From assembly GCF_015477605.1 (NCBI RefSeq), contig NZ_JADLQX010000030.1, positions 1-64,000 on the forward strand: a stretch of DNA of 64,000 nucleotides. The letters run 5' to 3'. Positions 31,143 to 39,740 of the stretch are shown here, piece by piece. The notes under the pieces are model-generated. The model was not told the origin of the DNA. It made no database searches and saw nothing but the letters and a program-made list of their open reading frames with translations. The DNA comes from Nocardia amamiensis (GTDB lineage: Bacteria > Actinomycetota > Actinomycetes > Mycobacteriales > Mycobacteriaceae). The position numbers were made by a program, and so were the translations under genes. Positions within the stretch are counted from its first letter, which is position 1. Every line of letters starts with the position of its first letter.

Positions 31143-31469
31143 CTACTTCGGCACGAGAATGCCGGTGAGATCCGCCTTCCGGATCGGGGTATCCGGGTTG
31201 GCCTGTGCCGCGCACATCAATTCGATGGCCGCGATCGCGGCGTCCACGGTGTTGGCGTCCGGCGTTCCGTCACCTTCGCGCTCCTGCTCGAGGAACTTCT
31301 CCGTGGTGATGCGCTGCTTATCGGGATCCTGGGCGACGAATTCATTGCATGGGGTGTCGCCGCCCTTGTTCACGACCTTCTTCGGCTCATCCCCGCAGCC
31401 TGCCGCGCACATCGCCAGCACGGCCAGAACAGCTATGCCCAGACGACCGGGCCCGATCGCGGTGGTCAT
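31143..31469 (-). CDS. Small lipoprotein, possibly HdeA-like
   Basis: 108 residues. A signal peptide ends in LAMCAAGC, a lipobox with Cys 25. The mature part has two cysteines 46 residues apart (CNEF ... MCAAQ) around helices, which resembles HdeA-type acid-stress chaperones found as lipoproteins in Nocardia. Weak assignment. Co-transcribed with, and overlapping by 4 bases, the upstream lipoprotein gene. Confidence 0.72.
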   Translation of the reverse strand: MTTAIGPGRLGIAVLAVLAMCAAGCGDEPKKVVNKGGDTPCNEFVAQDPDKQRITTEKFLEQEREGDGTPDANTVDAAIAAIELMCAAQANPDTPIRKADLTGILVPK

Positions 31470-31930
31470 CGCCCGAACCCCGCGAGAGCCGAGGCCAGAT
31501 CCGCCGCGTCCAGCGCCTCCAGCGCCTGCTGGCGCACGTCCGGGCAGTTCTGCGTGGTGACGGTGTCGACGACGCCGCGGTCGGTGACGATCAAGTCGTT
31601 GAGTCCTCCGTTGCGGACCGCCCAGTTGTGCACGGTGCCGTTGAAGCTCACCCTGGCGACCACGCTTCCCTGATCACGCCAGCTGTCGAGGTCGGAACGG
31701 GCCATGTCGCACAACTGCTGCGCCGCCTCCGGCGTGATCTGGTCCGGGTTCGGCACCTGCGTCTGCGCGGGGCCCGGCATGGTGATCGAGAAGGTCCCTG
31801 GAGCGGGCGTCGCCGGAACGGGGGCGCTGTCGTCGTTGCCGGAACACCCCGTGGTGAGCGCCGTACCCGCCGCGCAGGCACAGGTGAGCAGTACCAGGCG
31901 CGTCCACGCCCGGTTGCGATGGTCTGTCAT
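31466..31930 (-). CDS. Lipoprotein of unknown function
   Basis: 154 residues. Signal peptide with lipobox TTGC near residue 29, then a proline/threonine linker and a folded part with two cysteines (QLCDMARS ... QNCPDVR) that could form a disulfide outside the cell. No known family. Confidence 0.75.
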   Translation of the reverse strand: MTDHRNRAWTRLVLLTCACAAGTALTTGCSGNDDSAPVPATPAPGTFSITMPGPAQTQVPNPDQITPEAAQQLCDMARSDLDSWRDQGSVVARVSFNGTVHNWAVRNGGLNDLIVTDRGVVDTVTTQNCPDVRQQALEALDAADLASALAGFGR

Positions 31931-32010
31931 TCTCTTCTCCCTCGAAATGGGTGATGGGGTCGCGACACCAGCCGCGTTGCCCGGCAAGACCAGAGCGCCC
32001 GTCGGTCCGA

Positions 32011-32352
32011 TCAGTGACCGGCCGCGTCCCTCAGTCGCCTGCCTTCGCGCGCTTTGATCCGGCGATGCTCGGCGACGATCACGAGCACACCGGCGATGAC
32101 GCACACGGCGCTGACGACACCGGCGACCACCGCCCAGCCCTCGAACCCGTAGCCGGCGGCGGTGAGCGTGAGCGCGATGGTCACGACGCCGATGCCGACG
32201 AGGATCATGCCCGGCCAGTTCCGGGCGTCCTCGATGGATTCCCCGGCGTGCGTGCGGACCGTGCGTGCGTGATCCGGAAAAGTCTCATGCGAGCGTCCGT
32301 GCTGCTCACCGGCGCCGGATCCCGCGTTCGATTCGTTCGGTGCTGGCAGCAT
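32011..32352 (-). CDS. Two-helix membrane protein
   Basis: 113 residues from ATG 32352, with AGGAAGGA upstream. The N-terminal 45 residues are charged and flexible. Two hydrophobic helices (about 50-70 and 76-97) are followed by a basic tail. Looks like a small cell-envelope protein of the HGxxEE/DUF type; not identified further. Confidence 0.7.
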   Translation of the reverse strand: MLPAPNESNAGSGAGEQHGRSHETFPDHARTVRTHAGESIEDARNWPGMILVGIGVVTIALTLTAAGYGFEGWAVVAGVVSAVCVIAGVLVIVAEHRRIKAREGRRLRDAAGH

Positions 32353-32548
32353 CGGATTGTCCTTCCTGTTCAGCGGCAACGATTTCGGTGCTCGGCGGCC
32401 CTGCGCCGGAAGTGCTCCGAATCGGCGATCCGGGGCCGCCATATCGGTCGGATGCCCGCGTTACGGGATCCGAAACGCGGGTACGACGTGAGCGAGTCGA
32501 CCGATTCTCGGGGGCTCGCACAATTCGATACGTCCCAGGAGGACACCG

Positions 32549-32968
32549 ATGACAACAGCACGGGAAATCATGACCCCCGACGTGGAATGCATCCGCTCCA
32601 GCGACACGATCGTGACGGCCGCGCAGCGGATGGCGGAGCTGAATGTCGGCGCCCTGCCCATCTGCGGCGAGGACAACCGGCTGAAGGGCATGCTCACCGA
32701 CCGCGACATCGTCGTCAAAGTGATCGCCCAGCGCAAGGACCCCCTCGGGGTGGACGCGGGCGAGCTCGGCGGCGAAGAACTGGTCACCGTCGACGCGAAC
32801 GACGACGTACGCAAGGTCATGTCGGTGATGTCGCAGCATCAGGTACGGCGCGTGCCGGTGCTGGAGAACGGCCAGCTGGTCGGCATCATCGCTCAGGCGG
32901 ACGTCGCCACCACCGTCGAGAACACCGAGGCGGGCAGCACGGTGGAGGCCATCTCGACCGACTTCTGA
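32549..32968 (+). CDS. CBS-domain protein
   Basis: 139 residues made of two CBS motifs (MTPDVECI ... LTDRDIVVKVI, and ELVTVDAND ... VGIIAQADVA), the pair that binds adenine nucleotides. Similar to hypoxic-response-type CBS proteins of mycobacteria. AGGAGG lies before ATG 32549. A weak SigF-like GTT-N16-GGGTAC lies upstream at about 32458-32482. Confidence 0.88.
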   Translation: MTTAREIMTPDVECIRSSDTIVTAAQRMAELNVGALPICGEDNRLKGMLTDRDIVVKVIAQRKDPLGVDAGELGGEELVTVDANDDVRKVMSVMSQHQVRRVPVLENGQLVGIIAQADVATTVENTEAGSTVEAISTDF

Positions 32969-32978
32969 TCCAGCGCGC

Positions 32979-33698
32979 TCAGACCGCGGCCGGGTGCAGG
33001 TCATAGACCGCGTACGCCGCACGAATCACCGGCTGGGCGACATTGCGCACCCGGATGCCGCCCGGAGTCGTGCCGCGCTCGGCGCCCGCGTGCGCGTGCC
33101 CGTGCAACGCCAGATCCGCGCCGTGCGCGTCGATCGCCTCGCCGAGCAGGTACGACCCCAGGAACGGATAGATCTCCCTGGGCTCGCCGTGCAACGTGTC
33201 GCTGATGGGGGAGTAGTGCGTGAGCGCTACCCTGACATCCGTATCCAGCGCGGCGAGGGCGCTGCCGAGCGCGGCGGCCACTTCTACGGTGTGCCCGGCG
33301 AATTCGCGCATCAGACGTTCGCCGAAGACGCTGGCGCACTTGCCCGCGAAGCCGCCGCCGAAGCCTTTCGTGCCCGCGACCCCGAGTGTTGTCCCGTCGA
33401 CGGCGAGCGTCATCGATGTCCCTTCCAGGACCGTGATGTCGTGATCGCCGAGCACGGTAGCGATGTCGTGCTCGGCATCGCAGTGGTAATCGTGGTTGCC
33501 GAGCACTGCGGCGACCGGGACGCCGAGGTCCCCGAACTCCGTCGCGACGACCTTCGCTTCGTCGACGGTGCCGTGCCGGGTCAGATCGCCGGCAAGCAGG
33601 AGGATGTCGGCCCGCTCGGGCAGCTCACGCAGCGCGGGACGCCACTGCCCGCGCGAATCCAAGCCCATGTGTACGTCGCCGACCGCGGCTATCCGCAT
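32979..33698 (-). CDS. Metallophosphoesterase
   Basis: 239 residues. All calcineurin-type motifs are visible: GDVHMG (7-12), GDLTRHG, GNHDYH (69-74) and HGHAHAG. It hydrolyses phosphoester bonds with two metal ions, probably of a nucleotide-type substrate. AAGGAG precedes ATG 33698. Last gene of the minus-strand set with BON and nucleotidyltransferase genes. Confidence 0.88.
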   Translation of the reverse strand: MRIAAVGDVHMGLDSRGQWRPALRELPERADILLLAGDLTRHGTVDEAKVVATEFGDLGVPVAAVLGNHDYHCDAEHDIATVLGDHDITVLEGTSMTLAVDGTTLGVAGTKGFGGGFAGKCASVFGERLMREFAGHTVEVAAALGSALAALDTDVRVALTHYSPISDTLHGEPREIYPFLGSYLLGEAIDAHGADLALHGHAHAGAERGTTPGGIRVRNVAQPVIRAAYAVYDLHPAAV

Positions 33699-33703
33699 GC
33701 CGC

Positions 33704-33973
33704 TCAACTCCTTTCGGATCGGTCCGGTTCCAGCGTCTCGGTTTCCACGGGCGCCGCGGGACGGGTGACATGAACATCGTTGTGGATGCGGGCGTGCGGG
33801 AGTTGTTCGCGGACCACGGTTTCCATCTGTAGTTTGCGTTCTTCGCTGCTCACTTCGCCGCCGAGTACCACGACATCGCCACGGATGGTCACCTGCACGC
33901 CGAGTTCGGCGGTGCGCGGATCCTCGGCCAACGCGCGGCGCAGATGAGCGACGACGTATTGCGGCTGCTCCAT
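33704..33973 (-). CDS. BON-domain protein
   Basis: 89 residues with one BON domain (YVVAHLRRALAEDPRTAELG ... VVVLGGEVSSEERK). No signal peptide, so it is cytoplasmic, unlike OsmY. BON domains bind lipids or envelope components and often go with stress genes. Its start overlaps the upstream stop by one base. Confidence 0.85.
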   Translation of the reverse strand: MEQPQYVVAHLRRALAEDPRTAELGVQVTIRGDVVVLGGEVSSEERKLQMETVVREQLPHARIHNDVHVTRPAAPVETETLEPDRSERS

Positions 33974-34536
33974 TAGTCCACCTTTCCGGTGCGGGTGATG
34001 CCGAGATCATCCAGCAGGCCCAGGAAGGCCCGCGCGTACGGCGACGCCTTGGTCTCCTCGCGCACCACCTCCCAGTCCACCTGTTCCCGCAGGTCGCGCG
34101 CGATGTGCAGGATCGGGCTGAGGTCGAGCCGATGGGCGTCGAAGACCAGCATCTTGTCCACCATCAGGTCGGTGCCGCTGATCACCGGAGCCTTGGTCGG
34201 TCCGATCCGCAGCACGGTCGCGCGATCGAGCAGTTCGTCGGTCACCTCGCGGTCGTTCGGACGATAGATCAGGTCGATGAGGATGTCGTCGGCGTATACC
34301 TTGCGCAGCCAGTTCTCCGGGGGTTCGCACGCGCGAAGCCCGGCGCGCGTCAGCGCGTGGACCGCCCGCCCCACATCGGCCGGTTTGACGAAGAGGTCGA
34401 CATCGTGTTGCGACTCCGGACCGCCGCGAGCGTAGACCGCGCAGCCGCCTGCCACCGCGAATCGGATATCTGTCGCGGCCAGCGCGTTCACCGCGCGGGT
34501 GAGCGCGTGCAGCAACTGATCGGTGGTGACGGCCAT
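33973..34536 (-). CDS. Nucleotidyltransferase-fold protein
   Basis: 187 residues. The minimal nucleotidyltransferase motif is seen as FAVAGGCAVYARGG followed by HDVDLFV (about 47-53), with the DxD metal pair. A C-terminal helical region with KMLVFDAHR follows. Family members are aminoglycoside-type or toxin-type NTases; no partner antitoxin adjoins it, as the next gene is a BON protein. Confidence 0.78.
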   Translation of the reverse strand: MAVTTDQLLHALTRAVNALAATDIRFAVAGGCAVYARGGPESQHDVDLFVKPADVGRAVHALTRAGLRACEPPENWLRKVYADDILIDLIYRPNDREVTDELLDRATVLRIGPTKAPVISGTDLMVDKMLVFDAHRLDLSPILHIARDLREQVDWEVVREETKASPYARAFLGLLDDLGITRTGKVD

Positions 34537-34562
34537 GCAGCGGTGGTACCCGGCGGACGCCG

Positions 34563-34587
34563 GGTTAATCGAGGTTTCTCCGGGTAT
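34563..34587 (+). promoter_or_regulatory. SigF-type promoter of the chaB-like gene
   Basis: GGTT (34563-34566), 15 bases, GGGTAT (34582-34587), a full match to the mycobacterial SigF consensus, 81 bases upstream of ATG 34668. Confidence 0.7.
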
Positions 34588-34667
34588 GCGACCGGATACG
34601 AAGAGCCCGCGCAGACATGTCGCGAGCGGCTTTCGGACTACCGGACGTGACACGGAAGGGAGCGATC

Positions 34668-35093
34668 ATGCCCAAGACGACGGCACGCGGCGAAGCCAAA
34701 CAGTCCGAGTTGCCGAGCACCCTGCGCCGGTCGGACGAGAAGGCTCAGCGAACCTTCGCGGAAGCGCACGACGCCGCGCTCGAACAGTACAACGGCAACG
34801 AGCAGCGCGCCCATCGCGTCGCCTACGCCGCACTGAAACACAGCTACGAGAAGGTCGGCGACCACTGGGAGCCGAAACCACGTCGCGGTCCCTCCGACGA
34901 ACGCGCCGAGGGCGGCGGTCCCAGGGCGCGGGGGAAGACCGCCGAAGGGGTCAACGCCAATGCGCCGAAGGAGCATCTGCTGGCCGTCGCCCGACGGCTA
35001 TCGATATCCGGCCGCTCCCGGATGACCAAGGACGAACTCGTCGAGGCGATCCAGAAACGCAATCGCCAGGAGACCCGGAGTGCCAGAGAATGA
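34668..35093 (+). CDS. ChaB-like protein with Rho-N-type C-terminal domain
   Basis: 141 residues. The N-terminal half matches ChaB (LPSTLRRSDEKAQRTFAEA ... AYAALKHSYEKVGDHWEPK). The C-terminal 35 residues resemble a Rho N-terminal/SAP helix-loop (EHLLAVARRLSISGRSRM). Actinobacterial members of this family are stress genes, which fits the SigF promoter. It overlaps the next gene by 14 bases. Confidence 0.85.
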   Translation: MPKTTARGEAKQSELPSTLRRSDEKAQRTFAEAHDAALEQYNGNEQRAHRVAYAALKHSYEKVGDHWEPKPRRGPSDERAEGGGPRARGKTAEGVNANAPKEHLLAVARRLSISGRSRMTKDELVEAIQKRNRQETRSARE

Positions 35094-35574
35094 CGACGCC
35101 TGGGCGCGTCGAGAGCGTGGTGAGACCGAACTCGAACAGTTGGACCGCAATTGGGCAAGTCTGATCCAGGAACTGCGTGTCGTGCAGACCGGCGTGCAGT
35201 TCCTGTTCGGGGCATTGTTGATCTTGCCGTTCGAGGCGTCGTTCGGCACCTTGTCGCACGCCATGCGCATGCTGTATGTCGCGACCCTGGGTGCCGCTGT
35301 GGGGGCGACGGTCTTCCTGGTGGCGCCGGTGTCCTGGCATCGCATTCTGTTCCGGCGGCACCGGCTGGGTAACGTCGTCGCCGCGGCGCATCGGTGCGCG
35401 ATGGCGGGCCTCGCGCTACTGGGGCTGGCCTTGATCGGGGCGGTGGTGCTCGTGGTGGACTATGTGGCGGGGAGGGCGGAAGCTGTGGTCGCTGGAATCA
35501 TCCTCGCCGCGCTCTTTCTGGTGGCGTGGCTCATCGCGCCATGGCGCTGGCGCGGCACACCGACCGATCTCTGA
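35080..35574 (+). CDS. DUF6328-family membrane protein
   Basis: 164 residues from GTG 35080. After the acidic start with LDRNWASLIQELRVVQTGVQ, it has four hydrophobic helices (about 44-64, 67-88, 108-130, 136-155). It matches the DUF6328 family of small actinobacterial membrane proteins. Overlaps the chaB-like gene and so shares its SigF-type promoter. Confidence 0.82.
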   Translation: MPENDDAWARRERGETELEQLDRNWASLIQELRVVQTGVQFLFGALLILPFEASFGTLSHAMRMLYVATLGAAVGATVFLVAPVSWHRILFRRHRLGNVVAAAHRCAMAGLALLGLALIGAVVLVVDYVAGRAEAVVAGIILAALFLVAWLIAPWRWRGTPTDL

Positions 35575-35586
35575 GCACAGTCGTGC

Positions 35587-36798
35587 TCACCTGGCCCAGG
35601 ACACGACCTCTCCGGCTCGCGCGGGAGCGCCGCGGTGGTAGGCGCTGAGCGTCTCGACCGCGACTCGATCCCAGGAATGGCGTCCCGCCGCACGCTGATA
35701 GCTTGCCGCGCCCCATGTTTCACGCAGCGTCTCGTCCTCGAGCAGCGGGCGAACCGCACGTGCGATCGCGTCCGGCTCCGGGGGAGCGACCAGCCGCCCG
35801 GTGACGCCGTCGACCACCATGTCCAGCAGGCCGCCCACGGGCGTGGCGATCACCGGCCTGCCGCATGCCATCGCCTCCAGCGCCACCGTGCCGAACGGCT
35901 CGTACCAGGGCGTGCACACCACGACGTCCGCGGAGCGGTACAGCCGCGGCAGCGCCGGGCGAGCCACCGGCCCGAGCAGCCGAACGCGTTCGCGCACGCC
36001 GTGTTCCGCTGCGACGCGGTGCAGCCTCCGGCCTTCGGTGTTGTCCTGGTCGCCGGTCGACGGGCCGCCCGCGATCACCAGTTCGGTGTCCTGCAGTTCC
36101 CGCAGCGCCTTGATCACCGCGTCGAATCCGTTGCGCCGCACCAGTTCTCCCGCCGCAACCAGCCGATGCGTGGCGTGCCGCTCGGCACGGCTTGCCTCGG
36201 GGGTGAACGCGGTGAGGTCGACGCCGCAGGGCACGATCGAGGTGCGGAAGCGCGGCACCCCCATCCTGGCCAATTCCGCGGCCTCGTCGGAGCAGTTCGC
36301 CACCACGTGCGCCGCCCTGGTCGCGATCAGCCGCTCGAAACGGATCCGCGAGCGCGGGCTCGGGTCCGCGAGACCTTCACAGCGCCGTTGCACCGTGCCG
36401 AGTCCGTGGAACGTCAGCACCACCGGGATGCCGTGCGCCCGCGCCGCCAGCTCGGCAGCCAACCCGGACAGCCAGTGATGTGCGTGCACGATGTCCGGCT
36501 GCTCGGCGGCCCAATGCCGCCGCAGAAACGTGCCGAATTCCCCGAGGTAGGGCAGTGTCCGGTCGCCGGGCAGCGGAGTGGGCGGTCCGGCCGGGACCGA
36601 CACGACGCGGTAGCCGCCGTCGGCGACGTGCTCGGCGGGAGACGCCGGACTGGTGCGGCGGGTGTAGACCGTCACGTCGTGCCCACGGCGGGTGTAGGCC
36701 GCCGACAGTCCGGCCACGTGCGGACCGCGCCCGCTCGGATCGGCGGGACTTCCCTCGGCGAGCGGGCTGGCGTCTTCGGAAACCATGGCGATCTTCAC
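35587..36798 (-). CDS. Family 4 glycosyltransferase
   Basis: 403 residues from GTG 36798. GT-B fold: the N-domain has GPHVAGLSAAYTRRGHDV and HAHHWLSG; the C-domain has the family-4 EPFGTVALEAMACGRPVIAT motif with its two glutamates. Resembles mannosyl- and MshA-like sugar transferases acting on a cytosolic acceptor. Substrate unknown. A GTTT-N15-GGGCAT element lies about 100 bases upstream. Confidence 0.9.
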   Translation of the reverse strand: MKIAMVSEDASPLAEGSPADPSGRGPHVAGLSAAYTRRGHDVTVYTRRTSPASPAEHVADGGYRVVSVPAGPPTPLPGDRTLPYLGEFGTFLRRHWAAEQPDIVHAHHWLSGLAAELAARAHGIPVVLTFHGLGTVQRRCEGLADPSPRSRIRFERLIATRAAHVVANCSDEAAELARMGVPRFRTSIVPCGVDLTAFTPEASRAERHATHRLVAAGELVRRNGFDAVIKALRELQDTELVIAGGPSTGDQDNTEGRRLHRVAAEHGVRERVRLLGPVARPALPRLYRSADVVVCTPWYEPFGTVALEAMACGRPVIATPVGGLLDMVVDGVTGRLVAPPEPDAIARAVRPLLEDETLRETWGAASYQRAAGRHSWDRVAVETLSAYHRGAPARAGEVVSWAR

Positions 36799-36896
36799 CG
36801 GTTGCTCCGTTCTTGTCGCGGGCGGCGCAGGCGCGCGAATGCGCGCGGCTGCCCAACGACCGGCATCGCGTGACGTTCGGGGAATATGTGCCGGAT

Positions 36897-36921
36897 ATGC
36901 CCTCAGGCGGGCGGATGAAAC
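36897..36921 (-). promoter_or_regulatory. Possible SigF-type promoter of the GT4 gene
   Basis: Minus strand GTTT (36921-36918), 15 bases, GGGCAT (36902-36897). One base off the GGGTAT box. The rest of 36799-37099 shows nothing clear apart from this. Confidence 0.4.
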
Positions 36922-37099
36922 CCCCGTCGCAGTCGTGACCACGGCCGATGCATGGATCGTTCGCTCGCGGGCATTCCGGGGATGCGAGGTTCTCTGGCCG
37001 AACGCTGTCGGGAACGGGCGGGCCGTGCCACACTGTAGGGAGGTTGAGATAACAGCCGACCCCGGTTCGACGCACGGCGCAGCCGGTCGATGGGACGGC

Positions 37100-37594
37100 A
37101 TGACAACCGATTCGTTCGAGGCGCCGCCCCTCGTCCCAGCCGTCGCGGAGAGCTGGAATCCCCCAGATGGGAGGTTCGACTTGTCTGCCATTTCTCTGCT
37201 ACGAGAGCATGCCGAGGGCGTGCATCTCAACGGTTCGGGACCCGGCCGCAGGCGCGACAACCGGTTGTGGGCACAGCGGGTGGATCGCCGCCGCGAGTGT
37301 GTAGTGGTCCGCGTCGAAGGCGAGTTGGACGCCGCCGTGTCGGCTGAGTTCTTCGCCACGGTCGACCATGCGCTGCAGTCACCGTGCGATGCCGTTGTGA
37401 TCGATCTGCGGGCGGCCAGATTCATGAGTTTGCGCGCGGCAGTGCGGCTCGGCGCGCTCCGGAGGGCCGTGTCCAGCAGTCCCGACCTGCGCATCGTCGC
37501 TGGTGGATCGGGCGTGGAACGGGCTCTGGAAGTCACCGGCGTGCGGTCGCTGTTCCCGCACTATCCCTCGATGCGGGCGGCACTTGACGCCTGA
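37100..37594 (+). CDS. STAS-domain anti-anti-sigma factor
   Basis: 164 residues from ATG 37100. The first 55 residues are a flexible extension. Residues 65-155 form a STAS domain (CVVVRVEGELDAAVS ... AVVIDLRAARFMSLRA). The serine usually phosphorylated lies in the FMS segment. STAS proteins free SigF by binding the anti-sigma factor. It stands first in the cluster leading to sigF. Confidence 0.85.
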   Translation: MTTDSFEAPPLVPAVAESWNPPDGRFDLSAISLLREHAEGVHLNGSGPGRRRDNRLWAQRVDRRRECVVVRVEGELDAAVSAEFFATVDHALQSPCDAVVIDLRAARFMSLRAAVRLGALRRAVSSSPDLRIVAGGSGVERALEVTGVRSLFPHYPSMRAALDA

Positions 37595-37682
37595 GCTGAC
37601 CTCGATCCCCGAACCTACGCACGCCGTCGGAACGCGTTCGGATCTGCTCGCACCGCGTGCGCGCGCAACAGATAATTCTGCT

Positions 37683-38366
37683 GTGAGAGAGAGTGGGTCG
37701 GTCCAGTCCGAGGAAGTCCTCGCGCTGGACCGGGTGATTGGGATGGGAACGCCGCAGAGCGTCGGTAGTTTTCGGTTTTGGTTCGCCGACCAGCGATGGG
37801 AGTGGTCGGACGAGGTGGCTGGGATCCACGGTTACGCGCCGGGGACGGTGACGCCGACCACGGAGTTGTTGTTGAACCACAAGCACCCGGACGACCGCGC
37901 CGCGGTGGCCAGCGCCTTGGCGAGGTCGATCGATTACGCGGAGCCGTTCTCCAGTCGTCATCGCATCATCGATACCGACGGCGAGGTCCACCACGTGATC
38001 CTGGTGGCCGATCGCATGGTGGACGAGTCCGGTGAGGTGGTCGGTACGTCCGGGTACTACATCGACGTCACCGAGACGCTCGAGGAACACCGGCAGGAAA
38101 CGCTGGACGACGCGCTGCCCGAGCTATATGCCGCCCGTGCGGTGATCGAACAGGCGAAAGGCGCACTCATGCTGGTCTACGGCATCAGCGCGGAGCAGGC
38201 CTTCCGAGTGTTGAGCTGGCGTTCGCAGGAGACCAACGTGAAGTTGCGCACCCTGGCCACCCGGCTGGTCGCCGACCTGCCGGGGCTGACCGGCACCACA
38301 GTGGGCCTGCGTACCGAATTCGACCACTTGTTGCTCACCGCCCACGAACGGATCGACACCGACTGA
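37683..38366 (+). CDS. PAS-ANTAR two-domain regulator
   Basis: 227 residues from GTG 37683. A PAS domain (about 30-135: FADQRWEWSDEVAGIHGYAPG) is followed by an ANTAR RNA-binding domain (150-205: AVIEQAKGALMLVYGISAEQA, RSQETNVKL). ANTAR proteins bind tandem RNA hairpins to prevent termination. The cluster lacks an obvious RNA target. The ANTAR part is very like the single-domain protein at 61392-61661. Confidence 0.88.
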   Translation: MRESGSVQSEEVLALDRVIGMGTPQSVGSFRFWFADQRWEWSDEVAGIHGYAPGTVTPTTELLLNHKHPDDRAAVASALARSIDYAEPFSSRHRIIDTDGEVHHVILVADRMVDESGEVVGTSGYYIDVTETLEEHRQETLDDALPELYAARAVIEQAKGALMLVYGISAEQAFRVLSWRSQETNVKLRTLATRLVADLPGLTGTTVGLRTEFDHLLLTAHERIDTD

Positions 38367-38371
38367 CCAGT

Positions 38372-38396
38372 GTTTCGATCCGTCGGCGCAGGGTAC
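38372..38396 (+). promoter_or_regulatory. SigF-type autoregulatory promoter
   Basis: GTTT (38372-38375), 15 bases, GGGTAC (38391-38396), 128 bases before the anti-sigma gene. In mycobacteria SigF drives its own usfX-sigF operon from such a site. Confidence 0.7.
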
Positions 38397-38524
38397 GTCA
38401 ACGACCGAGGAGCGCGGCGGCCATTCGATTCACGTCCGCGGCGAAGACGCTGTTTCGGCGGCTCGGAAGACCTGGCGATATCCAGGCCGCCGCGGCGGCT
38501 GCGAGGACAAGGTGGTGATGGGTA

Positions 38525-38956
38525 ATGGGGGAGTGGATTTCCCGATCCTCTACCGAGACAACGACCGTCGGGGTACGCGTGCCCGCTCAGTCGGAGCAGC
38601 TGACCATGTTGCGCGCCCTCGCCGAAACCGTCGCCCTGATCGCGGACTTCGCCTTGGACGAGGTGACCGACATCCGGCTCGCTCTGGACGAGGTGGCGAC
38701 CTCGCTGATTCTCGATGCGGTGCCCGGCTCGATGCTCGATTGTGAGTTCACCTACGACGCCGACAAGATGTTCGTGCACGTCTCCTCGGTGGCGGTCTCG
38801 GAGTCGGTGATCGGCCAAGCCGGCTTCGGCTGGCACATCGTGCGGACCCTGACCGCGTCGATCGCCGCGGCCCAGGGCTCCTACGACGGAATGCTGGGCG
38901 GGTATCCGACGGTGATCGACTTCAGCTGGGTGCGGGGTGCCGCGGATGACGGGTGA
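38525..38956 (+). CDS. RsbW/UsfX-type anti-sigma factor
   Basis: 143 residues. HATPase-type anti-sigma kinase: DIRLALDEVATSLI (N-box helix), DADKMFVHVSS, and GFGWHIVRTLT near the ATP lid. It would bind SigF and release it when a STAS partner takes its place. GGTGATGGGTAATGG leads into ATG 38525; the strongest start is uncertain by a few codons. It overlaps sigF by 11 bases. Confidence 0.85.
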   Translation: MGEWISRSSTETTTVGVRVPAQSEQLTMLRALAETVALIADFALDEVTDIRLALDEVATSLILDAVPGSMLDCEFTYDADKMFVHVSSVAVSESVIGQAGFGWHIVRTLTASIAAAQGSYDGMLGGYPTVIDFSWVRGAADDG

Positions 38957-39731
38957 GTCGAGATCGCGCGGCGACAGCTACGACAACATCGAACCGCTGT
39001 TCGAGAAGATCGCAGCCCTGGCCCCGGAGGATCCGCGCCGGGAGGCGATGCGCCAGGAACTCATCGAACGCTGCCTGCCGCTGGCCGAGCACATCGCCAG
39101 GAAGTTCTCCGGGCGCGGCGAGAACTTCGACGACCTGCTGCAGGTCGCGCGGCTGGGCTTGGTGCAGGCCGCGGATCGGTTCGATGTGGCGCGCGGATCG
39201 TCGTTCCTGTCGTTCGCGGTGCCGACCATCATGGGCGAGGTCCGGCGGCATTTCCGGGACAACACCTGGGCCGTACGCGTGCCGCGCCGGACGAAGGAGA
39301 TCCAGTTGAGCATCGGCGCGACCGTCGAGACGCTGTCGCAGCGACTCGGCCGGATGCCGAAGGCCAGGGAGATCGCGGCGGAGCTGGACGTCGATCTGGT
39401 CGAAGTGACGCAGGCATTGATCGCGGGCAACGCCTACCAGTCGTCCTCCATCGACGCCGTGGCAGGCGACGACATCGAGAACGCGCCATTGCCCCTGTTG
39501 GACAGCCTCGGCACCGAGGAACCGTCCTATCACCTGGTCGAAGACTTCATGGCGGTGAAACCGCTGATCGGCGAGCTGCCCGAGCGCGAGCGCCAGGTGC
39601 TGATCATGCGATTCTTCGAGTCGCTGACGCAGAACCAGATCGCCGAGCGCCTCGGTGTTTCCCAGATGCATGTCTCGCGCATCCTGTCCAGGACGTTGAA
39701 TTCCCTGCGTGAGCAGGCACTGCGCGACTGA
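38946..39731 (+). CDS. sigF: SigF/SigB-family stress sigma factor
   Basis: 261 residues from ATG 38946 (GTG 38937 in frame also possible). Sigma-70 regions are present: region 2 (LPLAEHIARKFSGRGENFDDLLQVA ... RFDVARGSSFLSFAVPTIMGE), region 3 (ETLSQRLGRMPKAREIAAEL) and region 4 (ELPERERQVLIMRFFESLTQ, then a helix-turn-helix). It lacks region 1.1, as stress sigma factors do. It directs RNA polymerase to GTTT-N15/16-GGGTA promoters, several of which lie nearby. Confidence 0.92.
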   Translation: MTGESRSRGDSYDNIEPLFEKIAALAPEDPRREAMRQELIERCLPLAEHIARKFSGRGENFDDLLQVARLGLVQAADRFDVARGSSFLSFAVPTIMGEVRRHFRDNTWAVRVPRRTKEIQLSIGATVETLSQRLGRMPKAREIAAELDVDLVEVTQALIAGNAYQSSSIDAVAGDDIENAPLPLLDSLGTEEPSYHLVEDFMAVKPLIGELPERERQVLIMRFFESLTQNQIAERLGVSQMHVSRILSRTLNSLREQALRD

Positions 39732-39740
39732 GTATCCGGC

